From: CAIYYO01 sp049299895 | GTDB taxonomy: Archaea; Altiarchaeota; Altiarchaeia; IMC4; QMZM01 | Reading direction: 5' to 3' | Assembly (NCBI GenBank): GCA_049299895.1 | Contig: JBAQYF010000004.1 | Location: 1-64,000 of the forward strand | Length of the DNA: 64,000 nt | Shown here: positions 16,739 through 23,117 of the stretch, one piece after another | Layout of the letters: the number at the start of each line of letters is the position of its first letter | How positions within the stretch are numbered: position 1 is the first letter of the stretch | The notes under the pieces: generated by a model | Told to the model about the DNA's origin: nothing | Databases searched by the model: none | Seen by the model: the letters and a program-made list of their open reading frames with translations, nothing else | Position numbers and translations under genes: made by a program

Positions 16739-16896
16739 ATCAAGACATATTTCCGCCATAAGGCCCTCTTTTTTCTCTATTGAAGCAACTCAATAACCCG
16801 TCATAACCCGGAGCGGAGCCTTTTAAACGCGTGTTTCACTTACTGCAACAGTCGTATCACTCAGACATATCTCTGGTTTCATCCAAAGGGTATGCA

Positions 16897-17166
16897 ATGA
16901 AAAACATCTGGACGAACTATTGGATAGATGCAGGAATGATCATAGCAAGCTGCGCCTGCTTCATAACAGGCATAGCCAAATGGCCGGGACTGATCACATC
17001 GCTCGGCTTAAAGTATTCCAGCCTCCCATTTGGAGCAATAAGCAGCCTGCACGACTGGTCCGGGATAGGGATAGGAATACTTGCAGCACTGCACGTCATC
17101 CTCCATAGAAAATGGATCGCCGCAATGACATCAAAGGCATTGAACGGACAAGGAGGTGAAAAATGA
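16897..17166 (+). CDS. DUF4405-like membrane protein (cytochrome b-type helices)
   Basis: 89 residues with three hydrophobic segments. The pattern FGAISSLHDWSGIGIGILAALHVILHRKW contains histidines placed as in two-helix haem b proteins (HDWSG on one helix; HVILH on the next), matching DUF4405. The start at ATG 16897 skips an unsupported upstream extension. The stop overlaps the next lipoprotein gene (ATGA), so the pair is probably a small membrane redox unit. Which donor or acceptor it serves is not evident. Confidence 0.7.
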   Translation: MKNIWTNYWIDAGMIIASCACFITGIAKWPGLITSLGLKYSSLPFGAISSLHDWSGIGIGILAALHVILHRKWIAAMTSKALNGQGGEK

Positions 17167-17468
17167 ATAAAACACTTGTTTACCTGGTGAGAGCACTCAT
17201 CTTGATCAATTTCCTGCTGTTCATAACAGGATGCGTAACAGAGGCCAAAGACACACCCAAAGACAGCATATTAGAGACAGCAGTAAAGGACGAAACAACG
17301 CTGGTACAGGACAACACAGACACGCAGACATCTATCGAAGAAGCGAAAACAGACGTCTCAGACGACTCACTGAAAGGAACCTGCCCGAGGGGAGGACACT
17401 GCGGATCGCCCGGATGCGGGCTTTGGAGCGACCAAAACAACGACAGGCTATGTGACAGGGTGGCTTGA
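17163..17468 (+). CDS. Lipoprotein with C-terminal Cys motif
   Basis: 101 residues. A lipobox LLFITGC (cysteine near residue 23) follows a hydrophobic signal. The middle is acidic, Thr/Asp-rich and presumably unstructured. The end has GTCPRGGHCGSPGCGLWSDQ and NDRLCDR: four cysteines spaced as in the small CP-G...C-x-W-D-N-D-CD proteins often found next to DUF4405 membrane proteins and ferredoxin-like redox proteins. It is translationally coupled to the DUF4405 gene. I infer a surface-exposed metal- or haem-associated partner; no direct evidence of the cofactor. Confidence 0.72.
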   Translation: MNKTLVYLVRALILINFLLFITGCVTEAKDTPKDSILETAVKDETTLVQDNTDTQTSIEEAKTDVSDDSLKGTCPRGGHCGSPGCGLWSDQNNDRLCDRVA

Positions 17469-17532
17469 CGGGCACATAGAAGAAACAATTCTATCAACCA
17501 ATACACACAGGTAAATAAGACAACAAGAAAAG

Positions 17533-17706
17533 ATGGCCCATCCTATCGCTTCAACTCCGGCATTAACCGGAAAGGATGCTATACGTTTCCTGAAGGAAAA
17601 AGACCGAATCGACAACCTCGACCCAAACAGTTCAGAAGGCAGGAAAAGAGAGGCCTTCTTTAATGAATGCATCGAGATCGCCAGGAGATTTACGCCTGCT
17701 GAATAG
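17533..17706 (+). CDS. 57-residue protein, copy 1 of a duplicated gene
   Basis: Encodes a 57-residue soluble protein starting MAHPIASTPALTGKDAIRFL, with a charged helical second half rich in Arg, Glu and Phe. The same protein, with 48 of 57 residues identical and an almost unchanged second half, is encoded at 17857-18030. Differences in the first third are partly synonymous, while the last ~110 bp differ at one or two positions. This pattern fits a functional duplicate with recent gene conversion. Small proteins with an N-terminal P-I-x-P-T-P-x-L-x-G-x-D-A motif commonly occur next to toxin genes, including GNAT or PIN toxins. I infer an antitoxin-like role; it is not proven. Confidence 0.6.
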   Translation: MAHPIASTPALTGKDAIRFLKEKDRIDNLDPNSSEGRKREAFFNECIEIARRFTPAE

Positions 17707-17856
17707 AGTATACGAGTTTTAAGCGAATAGTCAGACATATAAACTTATCATCCCCATATCTATTTAGTTAGTGAGTAAGTCCTTGGGGTCTTACGGCCGC
17801 CTTCGAGGTAACCTTGCTCGGCTCTCAGGAGTCTACTAATCCTCAAACTAAATAAA

Positions 17857-18030
17857 ATGGCTCGACCTATCGCTCCGACCCCTGTTTTAACAGGAAAGGA
17901 TGCTGAAAGATTCCTAAAGGAAAAAGACCGAATCGACAACCTCGACCCAAACAATTCAGAAGGCAGGAAAAGAGAGGCCTTCTTTAATGAATGCATCGAG
18001 ATCGCCAGGAGATTTACGCCTGCTGAATAG
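17857..18030 (+). CDS. 57-residue protein, copy 2 of a duplicated gene
   Basis: Encodes MARPIAPTPVLTGKDAERFL and then the same charged second half as the copy at 17533. Its last 17 bases overlap the 3' end of the convergent GNAT gene, so the two ends share DNA. A promoter-like ACATATAAACTTATC lies near 17733 and TATTTAGTT/AACTAAATA arms flank the spacer. Being intact in both copies argues for selection. The convergent rather than co-directional arrangement with the GNAT gene is unusual for a type II toxin-antitoxin pair, so the functional link remains an inference. Confidence 0.6.
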   Translation: MARPIAPTPVLTGKDAERFLKEKDRIDNLDPNNSEGRKREAFFNECIEIARRFTPAE

Positions 18031-18547
18031 CGTATTTCTTTAAATCCATATACATAGGTATATCCTCTTTTTCTTCTTTGATTATCAACTTCTGGAAGCC
18101 GTTTTTCTGATAAAGATTTAAAGGAGCTTCCTTATTGTATACATCTACTGTCATAAACCTGCACCCCGCCCATTTGGATTGAAGCAACGCTATGCCTATG
18201 GCTTGTTTCACCATGAAAGACCCTATACCCATGCGTTGATTTGTTTTGACTACGCCCAGCCGCCCGATCTTCATGGCAGGATATGTTTTCTGATCCTTGC
18301 CCAACTCGCTAAGCTCCATCTTTTGTTTCCCTCTTAGCTCTACTGCATCATTAGAAAGACAGAAATAGCCAACAGGCCGCCCGCCATACAGCATGATGTA
18401 AGTAACGGCTATTTTTCCAGATTGATAACCTAAGGCATCTTCCTTAATGAATTCATTTAACTCTTCATCGTCACAGTCAAAGTCTTTGGTTAAATAAACA
18501 GTGTCTTCAGTAAGCTTTGTTACCTTGATCCGGGAGTAATCTATCAT
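18014..18547 (-). CDS. GNAT acetyltransferase, TacT-like
   Basis: 177 residues. GNAT motifs are YIMLYGGRPVGYFCLSND (beta 2-4), KIGRLGVVKTNQRMGIGSFM, where NQRMGIG is the CoA loop, and NLYQKNGFQ near the C terminus. The D-E-E-L-N-E-F-I-K-E-D-A-L-G-Y opening is typical of GNAT toxins of the TacT/AtaT type, which acetylate charged tRNAs, and also of benign homologues. I chose ATG 18547 because a strong Shine-Dalgarno GAGGTGA lies 8 nt upstream; a GTG at 18559 is the alternative. Two small antitoxin-like genes lie convergent to it. The family is clear, toxicity is inferred. Confidence 0.78.
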   Translation of the reverse strand: MIDYSRIKVTKLTEDTVYLTKDFDCDDEELNEFIKEDALGYQSGKIAVTYIMLYGGRPVGYFCLSNDAVELRGKQKMELSELGKDQKTYPAMKIGRLGVVKTNQRMGIGSFMVKQAIGIALLQSKWAGCRFMTVDVYNKEAPLNLYQKNGFQKLIIKEEKEDIPMYMDLKKYAIQQA

Positions 18548-18655
18548 ATCGCCCCTCACCTCTTAATCATTCGATTAGCAGTATAAAATTCCAGGAAAAT
18601 ACAGAGCTTAAGCCGTTATCTTCTCCACATGTTATCGCATAACAGCAGAGGATAT

Positions 18656-18732
18656 AAGGGTAACACCCGCTTAAAACCGCGGGCATGTACCCTTACCTTG
18701 TGCCGAGGGCGGGACTTGAACCCACGACTTCC
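18656..18732 (-). repeat. Hairpin and detached 31-nt copy of the tRNA-Met 3' end
   Basis: Positions 18702-18732 are identical to 18960-18990, the last 31 nt of the tRNA-Met gene (T arm and 3' acceptor strand). No 5' half accompanies it, so it cannot be a tRNA. It forms the far direct repeat of the hairpin-array insertion at 18733-18959. Next to it at about 18656-18697 is a further stem (AAGGGTA ... TACCCTT, enclosing CCCGC ... GCGGG) that includes an ACCGCGGG word resembling words in the other elements. Confidence 0.8.
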
Positions 18733-18959
18733 CACCCGAACCGCAGAGGGGCTATGCCCCTCCCCAGTTCCTGGCTCTTGCAGGTGACACCTGCATGCCC
18801 TTAGGGCACCTGACCCACCCCACGACGGGCTAAAGCCCGTCTGACGACAAGTTAGTTAAAAAAACAGGAAAGCACAACCATCAGTGGCCCAACAGGGCCA
18901 CTCCTTTTTCTTTTGGGGATAAAACCACTTTTCTTTTTCGAGAAAAAGAAAAGGGGTTT
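18733..18959 (-). mobile_element. Hairpin-array element 1, inserted at tRNA-Met 3' end
   Basis: A 227-bp gene-free insert between two copies of the tRNA-Met 3' end. It is a string of perfect stems: 18746-18762 (GAGGGGC/GCCCCTC), 18779-18795 (TGCAGGTG/CACCTGCA), 18796-18808 (TGCCC/GGGCA), 18824-18841 (GACGGGC/GCCCGTC), 18883-18902 (AGTGGCCC/GGGCCACT) and 18928-18953 (CTTTTCTTTTTC and its complement). Read on the minus strand it shares GGGGTGGGTCAGG exactly, and a ~32-nt block around GGGGAGGGGCA with about 28 matches, with element 2 at the tRNA-Asp gene. There is no coding capacity, so any movement would depend on outside enzymes. Confidence 0.7.
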
Positions 18960-19094
18960 GCCGAGGGCGGGACTTGAACCCACGACTTCCACGTATCTCC
19001 GCTCCTGTGGTCTTTTTGAGTACCAATTCAATTGTGAGTCCTTTCGAACCCGGGCTTATGAGCGTGGCACTCTAACCAGCTGAGCTACCTCGGC
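18960..19094 (-). tRNA. tRNA-Met (CAU), with ~62-nt intron
   Basis: Acceptor GCCGAGG pairs with CCTCGGC-type 3' strand; D arm GCTCAGCTGGTTAGAGTGC; anticodon stem CCACG/CGTGG with loop CTCATAA giving anticodon CAU; T arm GTGGGTTCAAGTCCCGC. An intron of about 62 nt interrupts the loop after position 37, the canonical archaeal site, leaving a mature length of about 73. GCCGAGG and the overall sequence resemble elongator tRNA-Met; tRNA-Ile2 with a modified CAU is the alternative. Its 3' end has been copied 258 bp downstream (see element 1). Confidence 0.88.
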
Positions 19095-19190
19095 TTGTTG
19101 ATGTTTTTACCTCGAAAATAAAGGTATAGGTATGAATTGGGTGCTAGATATTTAAATTTCGAATACCAATATGATAGATTATACCTTTAT

Positions 19191-19353
19191 CCCGTTTTAG
19201 CGTAGCCTGGTTAACGCGGCCGGCTGTAGTTTTGTTTTCAAGAGTCTTTTCTTTGCAAGGCTCTTATTTGGCCGTTTTAGTCATTCGTACTCAAGGTGCC
19301 AGCCTTAATGAAGCAGGTACCGGCAGACCCCCGGTTCAAATCCGGGAAACGGG
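19191..19353 (+). tRNA. tRNA-Tyr (GUA), with ~89-nt intron
   Basis: Acceptor CCCGTTT/AAACGGG with the archaeal tyrosine C1:G72 identity pair; D arm GCGTAGCCTGGTTAACGC; anticodon stem GCCGG/CCGGC with loop CTGTAG...A, anticodon GUA; T arm CCCGGTTCAAATCCGGG. The intron runs about 19230-19318 after position 37 and is unusually long (about 89 nt); the mature tRNA is 74 nt. A TATA-like TTTAAATTT lies about 40 nt upstream. I see no open frame or guide motif in the intron. Confidence 0.88.
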
Positions 19354-19397
19354 ATAACATCATTTTTAGGTATAAAAGGAATAGTTAATATACAAAT

Positions 19398-19470
19398 GCC
19401 CTGATAGTGTAGCGGCCTATCATGCAAGCCTGTCGAGTTTGCGACTCGGGTTCAAATCCCGATCGGGGCG
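19398..19470 (+). tRNA. tRNA-Asp (GUC)
   Basis: Acceptor GCCCTGA pairs with TCGGGGC (one T:G), discriminator G; D arm GTGTAGCGGCCTATCAT; anticodon stem CAAGC/GTTTG with loop CTGTCGA, anticodon GUC; T arm TCGGGTTCAAATCCCGA. No intron. It starts 44 nt after the tRNA-Tyr gene on the same strand, so the two may be co-transcribed; a TTAATATA motif lies just upstream. The last 10 nt plus 13 nt of trailer are repeated 155 bp downstream (element 2). Confidence 0.9.
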
Positions 19471-19638
19471 CTCTTTCTTTTTTATTTTATGCCTTTTCTC
19501 GGGATTTTAGGAGATACGTCTCATCGTCAGTGCTATCGAGCGAAGCGAAGATGGCACACGGGGTGGGTCAGGAAATACCAAAAACCGGGGAGGGGCAGAG
19601 CCCCTCCGCGGTTTGGATCGGGGCGCTCTTTCTTTTTT
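19461..19638 (+). mobile_element. Hairpin-array element 2, inserted at tRNA-Asp 3' end
   Basis: The 23-bp sequence at 19461-19483 (tRNA-Asp 3' end plus trailer) is repeated exactly at 19616-19638, enclosing a 132-bp insert. The insert carries GAGGGGC-AGA-GCCCCTC at 19590-19606 nested in AACC/GGTT arms, a GAGA/TCTC stem near 19511, and GGGGTGGGTCAGG at 19560-19572. The last two-thirds align with element 1 read in the same orientation relative to its tRNA. There is no open frame of note. This makes it a second member of the same palindromic family. Confidence 0.7.
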
Positions 19639-19695
19639 CTTCTTTATCTCTTCTGTGTTCCCTGCTTTTTCAACGCCTGAAGACAAATCTTATCC

Positions 19696-20232
19696 ATGGC
19701 TTCTAAAGAATATTTTCCTCTTTTATTAGGCGTCGTCCTGGGCGCATTAATCGGCGGGCTGACGGCGTATTTTTTGATCCAAAGCTCTTCTGATAATCTT
19801 TTCAAGCAGTATTATGATATCGAGAATGCAGTGAGTGTTAGCCCCTTTGATTACGTGAGGGACATGGAGTCGGGTAACTCCAGTGAGTTCCTTGTCGACC
19901 TGAGGAACAAAGAAGACTATGATGCTGCGCATTTCGATGGCTCGGTGAATGTTCCCGCCGAACAGATCAACGCTTCAGAGGTGTTATCTTCCTTTGAGAA
20001 CCTGACAAAGGACAAAACGGCCGTTGTTTTCTGCTACAGCAGTTACTGCATGCTTGGAAGAAAGACTGGGAAACTGCTTGCCGACAAGGGTATATACGTA
20101 AAGCATCTCAACATCGGATGGGCTGAATTGAAGAGGGATTTTTTAAAGTACATAGTCAACGGCACCGCGCAGACACCTTATGGAGGCAACGCCAGCGCAT
20201 CCTGCACGAGTACGGGGTCCCTGACATGCTGA
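19696..20232 (+). CDS. Membrane-anchored rhodanese-like protein
   Basis: 178 residues: an N-terminal membrane anchor (FPLLLGVVLGALIGGLTAYF, residues ~7-26), then an extracytoplasmic rhodanese domain with EFLVDLRNKEDYDAAHFDGS and the active-site loop VVFCYSSYCMLGRK, where the first cysteine is the catalytic one. The C terminus ends ASCTSTGSLTC, adding two cysteines that could form a disulfide or bind metal. It resembles the exported rhodanese at 15902 in topology but not closely in sequence. It lies just after element 2; its start is close to the duplicated tRNA trailer, so its promoter might have been altered by that insertion. Confidence 0.82.
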   Translation: MASKEYFPLLLGVVLGALIGGLTAYFLIQSSSDNLFKQYYDIENAVSVSPFDYVRDMESGNSSEFLVDLRNKEDYDAAHFDGSVNVPAEQINASEVLSSFENLTKDKTAVVFCYSSYCMLGRKTGKLLADKGIYVKHLNIGWAELKRDFLKYIVNGTAQTPYGGNASASCTSTGSLTC

Positions 20233-20255
20233 TAGAAGAAATATTTGGCAGGTAA

Positions 20256-20804
20256 TCAAAGTTTCTGCTGTATCATTACCCTGCTTGTCTTCGACCGATG
20301 GTTCGTTCTTGCCATCTCGCAGACGTGGTCGTATTTGTTCTTCAGGTCTTTTGCCAGTCTCTTTAGGAGTTCCTGACGCATGCATATGTCTACGTCGGGA
20401 TTGTTCGATCTCGCTTCTTTCGCGACCGATATCCTGCATTTGCCGGTGTCGAATACAAGTATCCCTGTTTTTTCCGGGTCCGCGTCCATTGGTTTGTCTA
20501 CTCCTATCAACCAGACATAGTCTACTATGCTTGTATAATTACATAGCTGCCTCTCCAGTCTCTGCCTGTCTTTGTCTTTTTTCATCTTCACTTCAAAGAG
20601 ATGTATGCCTGCGGGAAGCACGGTCTCGTACGGCATAGGCGGCTGGACGCACAATATATCTGCCCTGCTTTCGCCTACAGGCACTTCGAAGAATATCAGG
20701 TTCTGCCTTATGTGGAAGAACGTCTTCAGCTTTTTCCCTATGAGCATATGCAGGTCGTTTTCCTGCAGGTCGCATTCCGATAATACAGGACTTGCTTTGC
20801 TCAT
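20256..20804 (-). CDS. PD-(D/E)XK nuclease-like protein
   Basis: 182 residues. A core motif SRADILCV ... HLFEVKMKKDKDRQRLERQL reads as the D ... ExK catalytic signature of the restriction-endonuclease fold, followed by CNYTSIVDYVWLIGV, a helix-strand unit common in such folds. The C-terminal 50 residues are basic (KSK, HRSKTSR), suitable for nucleic acid binding. I cannot place it in a named family; related small proteins are described as MmcB- or VRR-type. It is alone, between an exported rhodanese (convergent) and a gamma-glutamylcyclotransferase-like gene (divergent). Function as nuclease is inferred from motif only. Confidence 0.6.
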   Translation of the reverse strand: MSKASPVLSECDLQENDLHMLIGKKLKTFFHIRQNLIFFEVPVGESRADILCVQPPMPYETVLPAGIHLFEVKMKKDKDRQRLERQLCNYTSIVDYVWLIGVDKPMDADPEKTGILVFDTGKCRISVAKEARSNNPDVDICMRQELLKRLAKDLKNKYDHVCEMARTNHRSKTSRVMIQQKL

Positions 20805-20939
20805 GTGTTTTACTTATGGTTTAGCCTAATGTAACTTGTGGTAGAGCAACGAAAAAATTTATTAATGTTAACAAAGTATCCGGCAGAATGTATATATTTC
20901 GATTAATGCGATATATGGATGTAATCCCTGTATATTAAC

Positions 20940-21386
20940 GTGACCTTACTGTATTTTGCCTATGGCGCGAACATGAACCACAAGCATATGAAAGACGCAT
21001 GCTCAGAGAGCAAATTTCTGAAGAGAGTCTTTTTGGAGGGACACAAGATCATATACGACGGCTACTCCGATTACATGAGAAGAAGAGCGAGAGCCAATGT
21101 CATCAGTTCCGAAGGAGGTATCGTATGGGGCGGCCTCTATGAGATCAACGAAACAGACCTTGCGTCCCTGGACGTATCAGAGTTTGCTCCTAATTCATTT
21201 GACAGGAAGACTACAGTGGTCAAGGACGAGGACGGAAAGACATACGACGTCATAGTCTACTGCCGTGAAAAACGAGAACTCTGCGCGCCTTCGACCGAAT
21301 ACAGGCAGACCATAATACAGGGCGCAAAGGACTGCAAGCTGCCCCAGGAATACATACGAGGGATAACTTATAGAGTAAGCGGATGA
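20940..21386 (+). CDS. Gamma-glutamylcyclotransferase-like (AIG2/GGCT) protein
   Basis: 148 residues with the GGCT fold. The hallmark YFAYGANM near the start binds the glutamyl substrate, and GGIVWGGLYEINETDLASLDVSE is the conserved middle, ending in the catalytic-type acidic residue. Members turn gamma-glutamyl peptides or amines into 5-oxoproline, or act on related substrates. The frame opens with GTG (20940) with no better alternative. A TTTATTAATG-type TATA lies about 80 nt upstream in a 135-bp spacer. The gene seems complete. Confidence 0.78.
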   Translation: MTLLYFAYGANMNHKHMKDACSESKFLKRVFLEGHKIIYDGYSDYMRRRARANVISSEGGIVWGGLYEINETDLASLDVSEFAPNSFDRKTTVVKDEDGKTYDVIVYCREKRELCAPSTEYRQTIIQGAKDCKLPQEYIRGITYRVSG

Positions 21387-21418
21387 TCGAATCTTCCTAA
21401 AAGGATTTAGGGACTCCT

Positions 21419-21454
21419 CCGGATCCGGGGTTAACCCGCCGGGTATCCCATGGG
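21419..21454. repeat. String of four perfect GC-rich palindromes
   Basis: Within 36 bp are CCGGATCCGG (21419), GGGTTAACCC (21428), GGGTATCCC (21441) and CCCATGGG (21447). The strings abut or overlap. They lie between the GGCT-like gene and a broken small gene. This density of perfect short palindromes is reminiscent of the hairpin arrays at the tRNA genes, though I find no shared long word. It might serve as a terminator for one or both flanking genes. Confidence 0.45.
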
Positions 21455-21495
21455 GTCGCTCCATTAATTTATCAGTTGGATCACCTCATTGAGGC

Positions 21496-21720
21496 TTACT
21501 GTCCCTTCGTGCCGCAGTATATGCATTCTGCAGGATTCTCCCGCTCTTTGACGTATTCACGGATGGCAGTAGACCACTGCATGCCACCAGTCTGCAGCTC
21601 CTTGAACCGGGACATGATGAACCCATAATTGGTCTTACCGAACTACGCAGATTCCGAGATTATCTTTGCATACTGCCAGAATATTAGGTCCCTTGGAGTT
21701 TTGACTGCTGTAGGAGGCAT
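21496..21720 (-). pseudogene. Small CxxC protein gene with an in-frame TAG
   Basis: On the minus strand an ATG at 21720 opens a 74-codon frame: PPTAVKTPRDLIFWQYAKII, SESA, a TAG at 21643-21645, then FGKTNYGFIMSRFKELQ, TGGMQWSTAIREYVKEREN, and PAECIYCGTKGQ before a normal TAA. Coding-like sequence on both sides of the TAG, including aromatic-rich helices and a C-terminal CxxC, indicates one real gene with a nonsense codon. TAG is used as an ordinary stop for intact genes in this window (for example DUF2156 and the 57-residue proteins), so recoding as pyrrolysine is unlikely. I do not know the function. Confidence 0.65.
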
Positions 21721-21830
21721 AATATGAATAAGGCAGTATAAAAAAAAAAAAAAACAGTTAGAGATATTCCCGCTCTTCAGCACAATGCCTCAAGAGCCTC
21801 CAGTCCCCGGTGATCAGCATCGACGCAATC

Positions 21831-22265
21831 TTAACCGTCCGGCCCATGGGACCCATCCTCGTAGGATACAGTCATCAGGAGGCCGTAATCGACTGTCAAT
21901 GTCTTGATCCTGCCCGCGACTCGCTCGGATAACAGATCGTATTCTTTCTTATCAAACGGACTGTCCAACTCGTATGCATCCGGCCCTGAGACTAACAGGA
22001 CCTTTGCAGACAGTTTCTGTATGGCTCTTTCCAGTTTTCCGAAAACGAGTTCTCGCAGCTGGTAGATTGTGAACGGCCTGGACACATACACGCGGTCGAG
22101 CACGCTCTCGTCCTTTGTGACCCTGTAGAGGATGTAGGGATCGAACGTATTCGCGCAGTCCACGTAGAGGACGTTGAACATTCGCTGTATCTTTGCGGCA
22201 AGCATCATCAGAGCATGATCTCTCTTGACATATCTTACTTCCCGTACTGTTCCGAATGAGTCCAT
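21831..22265 (-). CDS. RecA-fold-like protein lacking the P-loop
   Basis: 144 residues. The segment FNVLYVDCANTFDPYILYRV, followed by VLDRVYVSRPFTIYQLRELV and KVLLVSGPDAYELDSPF, follows the strand order of archaeal RadA/RadB-like ATPases (second half of the RecA fold, including a Walker B-like VLLVSGPDA), but no Walker A precedes it; the protein starts with MDSFGTVREVRYVKRDHALM instead. It may be a non-ATPase RecA-like protein, a regulator or a truncated gene. The start has no clear competitor. About 90 bp after its end is AT-rich with no further gene. Confidence 0.5.
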   Translation of the reverse strand: MDSFGTVREVRYVKRDHALMMLAAKIQRMFNVLYVDCANTFDPYILYRVTKDESVLDRVYVSRPFTIYQLRELVFGKLERAIQKLSAKVLLVSGPDAYELDSPFDKKEYDLLSERVAGRIKTLTVDYGLLMTVSYEDGSHGPDG

Positions 22266-22430
22266 AGAACAGGATAGGGGTTAGTATAAAAAATAAAACG
22301 TGAGAGCGGGGGAAAAATGAGGGGAAAAGTTAGGCATGGCCGATCACTGGCCATCCTTTAGGACTACATGCGTCTCGAATAAACGCCGGTTTTTATTTAG
22401 GTATATCCAATACATATTAATGATACCACT

Positions 22431-22673
22431 ATGAAATCCAACACATTTACAGTCCGGCTGAAAGGCGATGTCGCCGACGTGGTTGACGAGCTTGTCAGCC
22501 GAGGTTATTCCGAGTCCAAGACTGAAGCCATCAGAACATCCCTTGTCTTCTACGGCATGCAACTTGGCCTGATCACTCCAAAGAAACTCCACAAAAAGGT
22601 TCTGGGGGACATAAAAAAGAGCGGCAAAAAGTACAGCGACAAAGAGATTGAGGCGCAGCTGAAAGGTCTCTGA
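22431..22673 (+). CDS. Ribbon-helix-helix antitoxin (VapB-type)
   Basis: 80 residues. FTVRLKGDVADVVDELVSRG is an RHH strand-helix opening, SKTEAIRTSLVFYG the second helix, and the C-terminal 35 residues (KKLHKKVLGDIKKSG...) the toxin-binding tail. The gene ends 6 nt before the PIN toxin gene and presumably autoregulates the pair through the short upstream region. A TATA-like TTTATTTAGG lies about 40 nt upstream. The pair forms a type II toxin-antitoxin unit. Confidence 0.8.
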   Translation: MKSNTFTVRLKGDVADVVDELVSRGYSESKTEAIRTSLVFYGMQLGLITPKKLHKKVLGDIKKSGKKYSDKEIEAQLKGL

Positions 22674-22679
22674 GCGACC

Positions 22680-23105
22680 ATGAAGCCATTAGTCTTCCTG
22701 GATTCAAACGTATTCATATGGGGATATCTTAGGCCTGATTCCAATTCCGCAAAGATCCTCGGACTAATGGATTCCGGCAAGATAACCGTTGTCGTCTCCG
22801 AGAAAGTCATAGAAGAGATCCGCAAATATTTCATAACCTATTTCGACAAGGACGTCTGGTCGAGCGTATTTGCACATCTCTCAGTCCTCGTCAGAATAGT
22901 CTACAGAGGCGAAATAGGCGAAGAGAAAGCGCGCTGGAAGGGACAGATCAAAGAAAAAGACCTGGAGCATCTGGCAACTGCCAAGTTGTTGGAACTCAGA
23001 TACATCGTTTCATATGATGACGATTTTGAAGGCTTCGTGGAGCACCGCACTCCGAAAGAATTCATAAAAGAATTGGGTTTAAAGGAGAGCAGGACCGAGT
23101 ATTGA
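22680..23105 (+). CDS. PIN-domain toxin (VapC-type)
   Basis: 141 residues with a PIN RNase fold. Acidic residues are placed as expected: D8 in VFLDSNVFIWG, E46 region in SEKVIEEIRKYF, D in IKEKDLEHLATA and D in IVSYDDDFEG. VapC toxins cut tRNA or rRNA; targets here are unknown. The start follows the antitoxin stop by 6 nt, which is the usual toxin placement. No mutation of the acidic core is visible, so it should be active. Confidence 0.83.
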   Translation: MKPLVFLDSNVFIWGYLRPDSNSAKILGLMDSGKITVVVSEKVIEEIRKYFITYFDKDVWSSVFAHLSVLVRIVYRGEIGEEKARWKGQIKEKDLEHLATAKLLELRYIVSYDDDFEGFVEHRTPKEFIKELGLKESRTEY

Positions 23106-23117
23106 TACGTTGCATCC

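Noticed and set aside
18702..18732. Second tRNA gene next to tRNA-Met
   Set aside because: Only the last 31 nt are present; no D or anticodon arm can be formed from the neighbouring sequence.
18733..18959. CRISPR array
   Set aside because: The hairpins differ from each other and have no regular repeat-spacer period; they are palindromes of different sequence. No cas gene is in the window.
21643..21645. In-frame TAG as a pyrrolysine codon
   Set aside because: Several intact genes in the window end in TAG, and no pyl gene is seen, so recoding is not supported.
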